The notes under the pieces are model-generated. The model did not search any database, was not told where the DNA came from, and saw nothing but the letters and a program-made list of their open reading frames with translations. Made by a program: the position numbers and the translations under genes. 7,068 nucleotides of DNA from Calditrichaceae bacterium (GTDB lineage Bacteria > Calditrichota > Calditrichia > Calditrichales > Calditrichaceae). Location of the stretch: the NCBI GenBank assembly GCA_024763405.1, contig JANTFQ010000124.1, forward strand, positions 1 through 7,068, read 5' to 3'. Positions 1 to 6,449 of the stretch are shown in pieces; positions within the stretch are counted from its first letter, which is position 1, and each line of letters opens with the position of its first letter.

Positions 1-2669
1 TTACCCGTTCCGGCCCAGGGGTTGAGACTTTCGACAGAACCTCTCTGCAAGCGGGAATAATCATTGGAACTTATTCCAACAAATACACCGGTACGGCTTC
101 CTGCGAGAATATCTATCGGTATGCCGGCGTTTTCCAGAGCTTCCCAGCTTACTTCCAGCAGTAGCCGTTGTTGGGGATCGATATATACGGCTTCGCGCGG
201 GGAAATACCAAAAAAATTGGCGTCAAACAGATCGGCGTGCTCTAAAAAACCGCCTTCTTTTGTAATCATTTTTCCGGGAACAGCCGGATCCGGATCGTAG
301 TATTGATCCGGGTCCCAGCGATCGGCGGGTACTTCGCTTACGCCATCAATGCCGTTTTTTAAAAGTTGCCAGAATTCTTCTGTATTGTTTGCCCCGGGAA
401 ATCGTGCCCCCATGCCAATAACGGCAATGGGTTCGTATTCCAACTCTTGTTTGGTTTTTGTCCTGGTAACAGAAAGAAATTCTGCCCCCTCGTCACTCAA
501 ATGGTGCGCCAGTGATTCGATAGTCGGATAGTCCCAAATAAGAGTGGGAGACAGGGGACGATCCAGAAATTCTTCCAAATCACCGGATAAGCCAACCGCC
601 TGAGCGGAATCCAGCCCAAAACTGATAAACGGTTGACGAACATCAATTTCTTTGACCGGAACTCCGAGCGTTTCGGAAAGCTGGCCGGCAATCCACTCTT
701 CAATGCGCTTACGGCTATCTGATTTAGGAAGTATCTGTTCCAAATCTTCAGTGGTTCCAACCTGCTCTTTTTCTGGTTCGGGCACCGGAGCAGTTTCCAT
801 TTGGATACCGCTGTCCCACCGTTGTACGACGGCCAGTTTTTCTTCAAGAAAATCTGCTTTGGTAGCCCGTCGCATAATTTTACCACTGGAAGTTTTATGA
901 ATGGTGCGGGCTTTAATTAAAACAATCGATTTCGCCTGCAGGTCATGATTCGCGGTAACCGCTTCACGAATGGCCTGGATAATTCCTCTGAAATCCTGAT
1001 TTTTATTATGACGAACTTCGCAAACAATAATCAGTTCTTCGGTATTATTTATATCCACAGTGAGCGCGGCACTGCAGCCCGGACGAATTTCGGGGTGCGC
1101 CTGCTCAACGCTAAGTTCGATGTCCTGCGGGTAATGGTTGGTTCCGCGGATAATGATTAAATCTTTTACACGCCCGGCAACAAATATTTCATCGTCTTTC
1201 ATAAAACCGAGATCGCCGGTACGCAAAAAGGGGCCGTCGCCACTCTCTGCCAGATAATTCTGGAAGGTTTCCTTTGTCGCGTCTTTCCGGCCAAAGTATC
1301 CTTTAGAGACACTTGGCCCCTTCACCCAAATCTCACCGATTTCGCCTGCTTTGCAGACTGAAAATGTATCCGGGTTTACGATTAGCGTTGTTTGATTGGG
1401 GTGTCCGTGTCCCGAACTCACCAGGGTCAGGGCGGCGGAATCGTCTTCGGAAATTTCGATGACGGTATTCTTTTTCAAAGCGTTTTTATCGACGGTGGTC
1501 ACTATCGGTTCTTTGTCCATATAGGCCCCGGACACAAAAAGCGTCGCTTCCGCCAGGCCGTAGGCAGGCAGGAAAGCCGATTTACGAAAACCGGCCGGTT
1601 TAAACGTTTCCGAAAAACGCTCTATCGTCTGAGCACGAACGGGCTCCGCTCCGGATAAGGCCATTACCCAGCGGCTCAAGTCGATTGATTTAATAAATTC
1701 GGGCGTCGCCTTTTTTACGCACATATCGTAGGCAAAATTGGGTGCGGCGGTACTGACAACCATATCTTTTGGCATACGGCTGATGACTTCCAACCAGCGT
1801 AAGGGTCGCTGCAGAAAGGCAATGGGAGACATAAAGGTGCTTGGGCAGCCAGAGTACAACGGCTGCAGAACGCCCCCGATTAAACCCATATCGTGATAAA
1901 TGGGCAGCCAGAAAACACCAACGGTATTTTCTTTATAGCCTAAACTTGTTTTTATGATTTCCGAATTTGCCATCAGGTTGCTGTGCGAAAGAATGACGCC
2001 TTTGGGGTTTCCTGTTGAACCGGACGTATACTGTAAAAACGAGGTCGTTTCCGCTGTGATTGAAGGAGCGACCCAGTCTTCGAAGCCGATGTTGGAAGAC
2101 GAATCGGTGGACAGCCATTGTAAATCTCCCAATTCCCGGGATTCGGCTACGGCCAGTTTGCCTGAAGAAAAATATTTCATCGAAGTGCGGAATTTCCGCA
2201 TAAACGGAATTTTTTCCAGCGAATTGGTTAGCTTGCTGCCCAGTTTTAACATACGAATCATATACATGATGGCGTCTGTCGTAAGTGCCACCGTGGCTCC
2301 GGCGTCGTTTACAATAGCCTGTAATCTTGGCAGTGAACGGTTTAAGCGGTTTGGGTCCGGCGGATAGGCGGGAACTGCGGTGACGCCTGCATAAAGACAG
2401 CCGAAAAATCCGGCGATATAATCCAGACCCGGAGGGTAAAGAAGCAGTGCCCGTTCACCGGTTAGGCCTTTCTTTTGCAGCATCCGTGCAACCGACCTGG
2501 ATTTTTTATCCAGTTCGCTATACGTTAACGAAATTTCTTTTTTATCACCATCTTTTAAAAAGGTATAAGCAATTTTATCGGGTTCGGTTACGGCCCGCCA
2601 GCGCAATAAATCTACCAGTGTTTCCGGTTTAAAGAGTGGGTTCAAATAATCAGGTTGATTTGGGTTCAT
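1..2669 (-). CDS. Fatty acyl-AMP ligase / acyl carrier / ketosynthase polyketide synthase (partial, C-terminus outside window)
   Basis: Modular type I polyketide synthase of which 889 N-terminal residues are visible in one uninterrupted frame. Residues about 1-620 are a fatty acyl-AMP ligase (FAAL): P-loop YTSGSTGNPKG (214-224), WLPIYHDMGLIGG (254-266), YGLAEATL (370-377), RTGD (483-486), GRVKDLIIIRGTNHYPQDIE (499-518), and the C-terminal catalytic lysine in SSGKIMRR (Lys597). The WLPxYHDMGLIGG and NHYPQDIE forms are typical of FAALs rather than acyl-CoA synthetases. Residues about 655-728 are an acyl carrier domain with phosphopantetheine serine Ser688 in GLDS. A ketosynthase starts at about 747 (PIAVIGMGARFPG, later DPQQRLLLEV) and is cut at ...PWAGTG, before the active-site cysteine. 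By family knowledge, the FAAL makes acyl-AMP from a free fatty acid and passes the acyl chain to the ACP for extension. The ATG is preceded by AGGTG at good spacing. It follows the regulator gene by 19 nt, so they are probably cotranscribed. Later domains and the product are unknown; cyanobacterial olefin synthases and many lipopeptide or glycolipid clusters start the same way. Confidence 0.93.
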   Translation of the reverse strand, partial: MNPNQPDYLNPLFKPETLVDLLRWRAVTEPDKIAYTFLKDGDKKEISLTYSELDKKSRSVARMLQKKGLTGERALLLYPPGLDYIAGFFGCLYAGVTAVPAYPPDPNRLNRSLPRLQAIVNDAGATVALTTDAIMYMIRMLKLGSKLTNSLEKIPFMRKFRTSMKYFSSGKLAVAESRELGDLQWLSTDSSSNIGFEDWVAPSITAETTSFLQYTSGSTGNPKGVILSHSNLMANSEIIKTSLGYKENTVGVFWLPIYHDMGLIGGVLQPLYSGCPSTFMSPIAFLQRPLRWLEVISRMPKDMVVSTAAPNFAYDMCVKKATPEFIKSIDLSRWVMALSGAEPVRAQTIERFSETFKPAGFRKSAFLPAYGLAEATLFVSGAYMDKEPIVTTVDKNALKKNTVIEISEDDSAALTLVSSGHGHPNQTTLIVNPDTFSVCKAGEIGEIWVKGPSVSKGYFGRKDATKETFQNYLAESGDGPFLRTGDLGFMKDDEIFVAGRVKDLIIIRGTNHYPQDIELSVEQAHPEIRPGCSAALTVDINNTEELIIVCEVRHNKNQDFRGIIQAIREAVTANHDLQAKSIVLIKARTIHKTSSGKIMRRATKADFLEEKLAVVQRWDSGIQMETAPVPEPEKEQVGTTEDLEQILPKSDSRKRIEEWIAGQLSETLGVPVKEIDVRQPFISFGLDSAQAVGLSGDLEEFLDRPLSPTLIWDYPTIESLAHHLSDEGAEFLSVTRTKTKQELEYEPIAVIGMGARFPGANNTEEFWQLLKNGIDGVSEVPADRWDPDQYYDPDPAVPGKMITKEGGFLEHADLFDANFFGISPREAVYIDPQQRLLLEVSWEALENAGIPIDILAGSRTGVFVGISSNDYSRLQRGSVESLNPWAGTG

Positions 2670-2688
2670 ATTTCACCTATGTAAAATT

Positions 2689-3429
2689 TTATTCAGCCGA
2701 TAGACGTACTATTTTCTGCCAGGAACTGCCGTGTCTTGTTTTAAAAGAGCGACTGAATGCAGAAAGATTTTTATAGTTCAAAATATTAAAGACTTCTCTG
2801 GGTTTTAATTTTTTTTCGAAAAGTAAAATGGATTCATAGTGAAAGAGCAGTTGTTGTTTATACTCTCTGAAGTTTTGATGGAAGTATTTTTTAAACTCCA
2901 GCCTGAAATGACTTTCCGAAATATTTAAATGTTTTGCCAATTCATTAGACGATAGTTTCTGAATGGGTGCCTGTTCCAAAAACTGCAGCATCCGATTGGC
3001 CCTTTCAGATAGAATAGAGTCGGAATTATTAAGCAAATCTTGAGGGATTCGACGCCAATGATTTTGCCATAATTTTTGCAGTGTTTTCACCAGGTTCAAT
3101 TGCCGCGCATCACCGATAAAACAGTAATCGATACCGGCAAGATACAACTGGGCGAATTCCTGATCCTTTGTTTGCGAGTTATAATAAATAATCGACAGCA
3201 AAGGAAACGTTTTACGTAGTAAACTGAGATCGTTAATTGTGCTTTCTGAGATATCTTTAATAACCAGTAGAAAATAGATTTCTTTTTGCTGGATTTGAGA
3301 GCGAATCGAAGCGGGGCCGTGCGTGCGAAGATCAAGATACTGAATATTCCAGTTCTCAAGTTGGTACAGTGTTTCGTCCCGGAGTGATTCGGTTGAACTT
3401 CCATTATGCGTAACCAAGAGGTTGGACAC
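2689..3429 (-). CDS. AraC-family regulator with degenerate receiver-like N-terminal domain
   Basis: A 246-residue transcription factor. The C-terminus (about 145-245) is an AraC-type double helix-turn-helix: first HTH around KLSSNELAKHLNISESHF (158-175), second around 208-240 with the signature AFSRSFKTRHG (224-234). The usual Pro after the last Gly is replaced (GSSWQKI). The N-terminus (about 1-125) alternates hydrophobic strands and helices like a response-regulator receiver (LLVTHN, IYFLLVIKDIS, LSIIYYNS, AGIDYCFIG). It lacks the acidic pair after strand 1 and the lysine after strand 5; Asp59 could sit at the phosphoacceptor position. I infer a pseudo-receiver, probably not controlled by ordinary phosphorylation. 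The start is GTG, strongly supported by GGAGG four bases upstream (about 3434-3438). It lies directly upstream of the FAAL-polyketide synthase on the same strand with a 19-nt gap, so it is the likely pathway-specific regulator. The effector is unknown. Confidence 0.85.
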   Translation of the reverse strand: MSNLLVTHNGSSTESLRDETLYQLENWNIQYLDLRTHGPASIRSQIQQKEIYFLLVIKDISESTINDLSLLRKTFPLLSIIYYNSQTKDQEFAQLYLAGIDYCFIGDARQLNLVKTLQKLWQNHWRRIPQDLLNNSDSILSERANRMLQFLEQAPIQKLSSNELAKHLNISESHFRLEFKKYFHQNFREYKQQLLFHYESILLFEKKLKPREVFNILNYKNLSAFSRSFKTRHGSSWQKIVRLSAE

Positions 3430-3547
3430 GTTTCCTCCGCTAAAATAGATAGTTTATGATAAAATATAAGGGTAAATAAATACTAAACATCTTACCAATA
3501 GCGATGGTGGTATCGGAAAAAATTCACCATATAAAGACAACGCTTAA

Positions 3548-3553
3548 AGTTTA
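3548..3553 (-). promoter_or_regulatory. Candidate -10 box for the regulator-synthase unit
   Basis: On the minus strand TAAACT matches the sigma70 -10 consensus at 4 of 6 positions. A start about 7 nt downstream (near 3541) would place the centre of the GTGA-N6-TCAC palindrome at about -40, the usual spacing for a class II activator site that replaces the -35 box. The leader to the GTG would be about 110 nt. This is inference from spacing only; other AT-rich -10-like sequences exist closer to the gene. Confidence 0.25.
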
Positions 3554-3573
3554 AAACAAGCCGTAAATATCAT

Positions 3574-3589
3574 TGTGATATAAGTCACG
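3574..3589. promoter_or_regulatory. CRP/FNR-family-like operator palindrome
   Basis: The sequence TGTGATATAAGTCACG has the form TGTGA-N6-TCACG, matching the CRP consensus TGTGA-N6-TCACA at 9 of 10 defined positions. It lies in the 252-bp gap between the feo operon and the regulator gene, about 145 bp upstream of the regulator's GTG. Known members of the CRP/FNR family bind such sites. Which protein binds here, and whether it acts on the regulator-synthase unit, is inference. Confidence 0.45.
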
Positions 3590-3603
3590 CTATATAAGGA
3601 GAT

Positions 3604-3672
3604 ATGAATAAAAAAAGAAAAACGGCTAATTGCAGAAATATTAAATGTGGATATTACTTAAAAAAATATTGA
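3604..3672 (+). CDS. Possible 22-residue Lys-rich micropeptide (speculative)
   Basis: A short plus-strand frame, ATG to TGA, encodes 22 residues with a very basic start (MNKKRK), two cysteines at positions 10 and 15 (CRNIKC) and a C-terminal YYLKKY. AAGGAG at 3596-3601 precedes it, but only 2 nt separate it from the ATG, shorter than is usual for efficient initiation. It sits antisense to the region just downstream of the feo operon and next to the CRP-like palindrome. I recognise no family. It could be chance in AT-rich DNA. Confidence 0.15.
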   Translation: MNKKRKTANCRNIKCGYYLKKY

Positions 3673-3681
3673 CATTTTCGT

Positions 3682-3825
3682 TTATTTGTTTTTTTGCATG
3701 AGTGCACATTTCGCACAGCGGGCCGGTACTTCGCCGCGGGTCAGATTTTTATACATAAACCGAACCGAATAAACGGCGGCAAATGCGGTGATAAGCAGTG
3801 CAATTACTTCCTGAAACGAAACCAT
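3682..3825 (-). CDS. FeoB-associated Cys-rich small membrane protein
   Basis: A 47-residue protein with one predicted membrane helix (about residues 4-25, QEVIALLITAFAAVYSVRFMY) followed by a basic tail ending in CAKC (Cys37, Cys40). A single helix plus a short C-terminal Cys motif, placed directly after feoB, is the pattern of the FeoB-associated Cys-rich membrane proteins. They are thought to assist ferrous iron transport, with the cysteines possibly binding metal, though their function is poorly established. The ATG at 3825 has GGAG upstream and begins 14 nt after the feoB stop. The reading frame stays open further upstream inside feoB, but a longer start would give a non-membrane extension read out of frame through feoB and has no such ribosome site. 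It is the last gene of the feo operon. Confidence 0.82.
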   Translation of the reverse strand: MVSFQEVIALLITAFAAVYSVRFMYKNLTRGEVPARCAKCALMQKNK

Positions 3826-3839
3826 TGATTCTCCAAATT

Positions 3840-5981
3840 CTAAATAAAACCGAGCAGTTGTCCGCCCTGGTAAACGAGCAAACAGCTTACATAGGCCAGA
3901 ATTGTCATATAACCTGTCATTAGCAGCGGCCAACGCCAGGAATTCGTCTCTTTTTTAATAACCGCAAATGTGGCCATACACTGGGCAGCAAAAACAAAAA
4001 AGACCATTAATGATAAAACCGATAAAGGGGTAAAAACCTTCCGGCCATCGGGATAACGGTCCTTCCGCATTGCCTGAATAAGCGATTGTGACTGTCCGGA
4101 ATCATTTTCCAAATTATACAGGGTCGAGAGGGTACTGACCATCACTTCGCGGGCGGCAAAAGAAGTGATTAAGCCGACCCCAATTTTCCAGTCAAAACCA
4201 AGCGGTTGGACAACCGGTTCAATAAAATGTCCGAGCTGACCGGCATAACTGTATTCGATGCGTTCCCGGGATGTGTGTTGCTGGTCGCCCGCCTGTCGCG
4301 GATAGCTGGCGAGAAACCAGAGAACGATGGAGATGGCCAGAATAATACTGCCGGCTGTGGTTAAAAAGGACTTGCCTTTGTCATAGATCTGCCACCAGAG
4401 CGAACGGGCCAGAGGCATTCGGTACGGGGGCAGTTCCATCAGCATGGTCTGGACGCTTTTAGAGGGATAGAATTTTTTAAAAATAAGGGCTGCGAAAATG
4501 GCCGTAAACATTCCGAGAAAATAGATACCCATCAATACTGCCGCCTGCATTGGCATAAACCCAAAAATATACCCTGCCGGTACAAAAGCGGCGATTAAAA
4601 TTGTGTAAACCGGAAGCCGGGCGCTACAGCTCATCAACGGAATCAGCATAATCGTGACGAAACGATCGCGCCGGTTCTCGATGGTGCGGGCCGACATTAC
4701 GGCCGGGATAGCACAGGCAAATCCGCTGAGCAGTGGCAGTACCGATCGGCCGTTTAAGCCGATCTTGGACATTAGTTTGTCCATCATAAAGGCCATGCGG
4801 GCCATATAGCCGCTGTCTTCAAGCAGGCTTAAAAAGAAAATTAATATGATAATCTGTGGAAAAAAGATCAGGATAGTACCGGCTCCGCCAATGATTCCTT
4901 CTGTCAGTAAACTCTTTAAAATACCATCCGGAAGAATGGCACCGGCCTGCGCAGACGTCCAGTCAATACCACTCTGAATGAGATCCATTGGGAACTGGGC
5001 CCAACTGAAAATAGCATTGAAAATAAAACCGAGGACAAGCAGCAGGGCAATGGGCCCGAAGACGGGATGGGTTAAAATAGCATCGGCCTTTTCACTCATG
5101 CTGCGCCGGCTGATGGGATCTTTTTTAAAGACATCACCAAGATATAAATCAATATAAGCAAAACGGGAAGATTGTTCTAAACTTCGATAAGGGATGTGAT
5201 TCTTTTTGAGAGCCGTTTTTACTTCGGTAACTTTACTCAATAATTGTTCAAGTTCTGCAGCGGTAAAGTATTTAGTGAGATAGTTTATATAACCGTCATC
5301 ACTCAATAAACGTAGTGCCTCAATTCGCGGATGATGGTTGAGCACGTCTTTTTTTGGTTCTAAAAATTGTTCCAGCGGGGCGATGTTTTCGGTACAGTGC
5401 TCAATTTCTACCAGGCGGGGTTCCATTTTAGGGAGCCGTACATTATCTGGAATCTGTTCGAGTGTTTCAATAATTTCTTTGATGCCTTCACCGTATTTGG
5501 CAGAAGCCGGAATAACGGCCCATGCCTTGGTGCGTTTTTTCAATTCATCGGCGTCGATAGAAATGTGTTTCTTTCGCGCTTCGTCGATCATATTCAGGAC
5601 GATGATAGTGGGGATATTCCAATCCAGAATTTGAAGTGCAAGATAGGTATTACGAATCAGATTAGTAGCGTCTACAACGACAATGACGGCGCGCGGCCGG
5701 TTTTTCGGCTCCCGCCAGCTCTGCACCATATCCGAAACAATTTTTTCATCAACACTTTTGGAGCTAAGACTGTAGGTACCGGGAAGATCACGCAGAACAA
5801 TACGGCTGTTCCGAATGCGACCGGATTTTTTTTCTACCGTGATGCCGGGATAGTTACCGACTTTATGGTGAAGACCCGTTAGCCGGTTAAAAAGAGCAGT
5901 CTTCCCGCAGTTGGGATTGCCGACAATTGCGGCCCAGGAAGGATTATCAGTATTGCTGACGGTATGGAGGTCAGTTTTCAA
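3840..5981 (-). CDS. feoB: Ferrous iron transport protein B (FeoB)
   Basis: Inner-membrane Fe(II) transporter with an N-terminal GTPase, 713 residues, about the usual length. G motifs: G1 GNPNCGKT (21-28), G2 region YPGITVEK (44-51), G3 DLPG (65-68), G4 NMID (130-133, the FeoB form of NKxD), G5 PASAKYGEG (158-165). A helical guanine-dissociation-inhibitor-like segment follows at about 185-290. The membrane part (about 305-713) has about eight hydrophobic segments and the two conserved gate regions, around GGAGTILIFFPQ (365-376) to SGYMARMAFMMD (390-401) with PLLSGFACAIPAVMSAR (416-432), and FAAREVMVSTL (608-618). The start is TTG, supported by AGGGG five bases upstream (5987-5991), and no in-frame ATG lies nearby before G1. 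It overlaps the feoA end by 11 nt, which suggests translational coupling. Stop is TAG; the small Cys-rich partner gene follows after 14 nt. Confidence 0.97.
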   Translation of the reverse strand: MKTDLHTVSNTDNPSWAAIVGNPNCGKTALFNRLTGLHHKVGNYPGITVEKKSGRIRNSRIVLRDLPGTYSLSSKSVDEKIVSDMVQSWREPKNRPRAVIVVVDATNLIRNTYLALQILDWNIPTIIVLNMIDEARKKHISIDADELKKRTKAWAVIPASAKYGEGIKEIIETLEQIPDNVRLPKMEPRLVEIEHCTENIAPLEQFLEPKKDVLNHHPRIEALRLLSDDGYINYLTKYFTAAELEQLLSKVTEVKTALKKNHIPYRSLEQSSRFAYIDLYLGDVFKKDPISRRSMSEKADAILTHPVFGPIALLLVLGFIFNAIFSWAQFPMDLIQSGIDWTSAQAGAILPDGILKSLLTEGIIGGAGTILIFFPQIIILIFFLSLLEDSGYMARMAFMMDKLMSKIGLNGRSVLPLLSGFACAIPAVMSARTIENRRDRFVTIMLIPLMSCSARLPVYTILIAAFVPAGYIFGFMPMQAAVLMGIYFLGMFTAIFAALIFKKFYPSKSVQTMLMELPPYRMPLARSLWWQIYDKGKSFLTTAGSIILAISIVLWFLASYPRQAGDQQHTSRERIEYSYAGQLGHFIEPVVQPLGFDWKIGVGLITSFAAREVMVSTLSTLYNLENDSGQSQSLIQAMRKDRYPDGRKVFTPLSVLSLMVFFVFAAQCMATFAVIKKETNSWRWPLLMTGYMTILAYVSCLLVYQGGQLLGFI

Positions 5982-6219
5982 TATTACCCCTGAGACGTAC
6001 GCGGATTTGACGGGCCATTGATTTTCGAAGGGAAAGATAAAAGCCGCGAACCTTTATTTCGATAGGGTCACCGAGGGGTGCAAATTTGATAACCCGCAGG
6101 GGAGTACCGTCAATTAACCCTAACTCCCGAAGGCGGTCATTTCCGCTGCTGTTCCCGGTTAAACTACAAATGGTTGCTTCTTCGCCGGGTTTTAAATCCG
6201 CAAGTTTTATTTCCCGCAT
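5971..6219 (-). CDS. feoA: Ferrous iron transport protein A (FeoA)
   Basis: A small cytoplasmic SH3-like-fold protein that supports FeoB in ferrous iron uptake. With the chosen ATG it has 82 residues, in the normal range. It opens with IKLADLKPGEEATI (4-17), then the family hallmark RLRELGLIDGTPLRV (29-43), FAPLGDPIEIKVRGFYLSLR (46-65) and a C-terminal basic strand. The ATG at 6219 is preferred because AAGGA (6227-6231) lies seven bases upstream and the product then starts at the domain. Two in-frame ATGs at 6246 and 6240 and a GTG at 6279 would add up to 20 non-conserved residues. It is the first gene of the feoA-feoB-small-protein operon and overlaps feoB by 11 nt. The region upstream holds a clear promoter. 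Confidence 0.94.
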   Translation of the reverse strand: MREIKLADLKPGEEATICSLTGNSSGNDRLRELGLIDGTPLRVIKFAPLGDPIEIKVRGFYLSLRKSMARQIRVRLRGNIEN

Positions 6220-6265
6220 TCTTCGATCCTTCGCTTTCATGTTCATTCCGTATCCCCGGTTGCGA

Positions 6266-6278
6266 TGTATACGATACA
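6266..6278. repeat. Inverted repeat in feoA leader (possible operator)
   Basis: TGTAT-ACG-ATACA is a perfect 5-bp-arm inverted repeat with a 3-bp centre, located about 20-32 bp downstream of the predicted feoA transcription start. Position and symmetry would suit a repressor site, for example of a metal regulator. It does not match the Fur or DtxR consensus as I know them, so the link to iron is inference from location. Confidence 0.3.
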
Positions 6279-6300
6279 CCTGTTATCTATATAAAACAAG

Positions 6301-6322
6301 TGTAAATTTAATGTAACTTTAA
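6301..6322. repeat. Tandem 11-bp direct repeat over the feoA promoter
   Basis: Two adjacent 11-bp units, TGTAAATTTAA (6301-6311) and TGTAACTTTAA (6312-6322), differ at one base. The spacing equals about one helical turn, and the pair covers the -10 box and most of the spacer of the feoA promoter. Direct repeats with this period are common operator architecture for response regulators and some repressors. Which protein would bind is unknown. Confidence 0.4.
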
Positions 6323-6333
6323 AGGGGTGTCAA
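6305..6333 (-). promoter_or_regulatory. Sigma70-type promoter of the feo operon
   Basis: On the minus strand a perfect -35 TTGACA (6333-6328) is followed by a 17-bp spacer and -10 TAAATT (6310-6305), which matches TATAAT at 4 of 6. Predicted transcription starts near 6298, about 80 nt before the chosen feoA ATG. Overlap with the tandem direct repeat suggests repression at this promoter, which would fit iron-controlled Feo expression, but no Fur-type box was recognised. Confidence 0.6.
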
Positions 6334-6376
6334 TAGTATTTTTGGGGATGAGAAATATCCTTCAAAAACTAATTAG

Positions 6377-6398
6377 TGTCTGTTTTTAAAGATAGACA
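6377..6398. repeat. Imperfect inverted repeat TGTCT...AGACA
   Basis: TGTCT (6377-6381) and AGACA (6394-6398) are exact complements flanking a centre that includes the palindrome TTTAAA; with G-U pairs nearly the whole 22 nt could fold. It sits 7 bp left of the large perfect inverted repeat. It is short and AT-rich in the middle, so chance is possible. Confidence 0.3.
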
Positions 6399-6405
6399 GA
6401 TCCTG

Positions 6406-6449
6406 TTTAGATTGCTTCTACCCGAGTATTCGGGTAGAAGCAATCTAAA
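6406..6449. repeat. Perfect 20-bp inverted repeat with 4-nt loop
   Basis: The arm at 6406-6425 is exactly complementary to 6430-6449, with loop GTAT. The stem contains the core GCTTCTACCCGA. Neither side is followed by a T-tract in the direction of transcription, and the flanking genes diverge, so it is not a typical intrinsic terminator. It may be a small mobile or dispersed hairpin element, a transcription-blocking structure or a protein-binding site. Perfect pairing over 20 bp is very unlikely by chance and suggests recent origin or active maintenance. Confidence 0.85.

Noticed and set aside
1..20. Broken or pseudogene ketosynthase
   Set aside because: The frame is intact up to the first base; the domain is simply cut by the window edge just before its TGN motif.
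497..886. Open frame of 129 codons on the minus strand
   Set aside because: It lies in another frame inside the ACP region of the synthase, whose own frame shows GLDS and ketosynthase motifs; the product resembles nothing.
1954..2367. Plus-strand open frame of 137 codons opposite the ligase domain
   Set aside because: The minus strand carries the FAAL P-loop here; the plus frame has no recognisable domain.
3096..3404. Minus-strand frame of 102 codons within the regulator
   Set aside because: It is out of frame with the regulator, which has a strong ribosome-binding site and AraC motifs.
3600..3681. Intrinsic terminator at the end of the feo operon
   Set aside because: T-rich runs exist on the minus strand but only weak AT-only hairpins precede them.
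3826..3933. Upstream extension of the small Cys-rich protein
   Set aside because: The extension overlaps feoB out of frame; the ATG at 3825 has its own GGAG site and gives a normal one-helix protein.
5367..5882. Long plus-strand open frame of 171 codons opposite feoB
   Set aside because: It is antisense to the FeoB GTPase domain with all G motifs intact on the other strand; no family signature of its own.
6220..6279. Longer FeoA starting at GTG 6279 or at the ATGs at 6246 and 6240
   Set aside because: The extra residues are not FeoA-like, and AAGGA lies at ideal distance from the ATG at 6219.
6406..6449. Intrinsic terminator
   Set aside because: No T-tract follows the stem in either direction and both neighbours are transcribed away from it.
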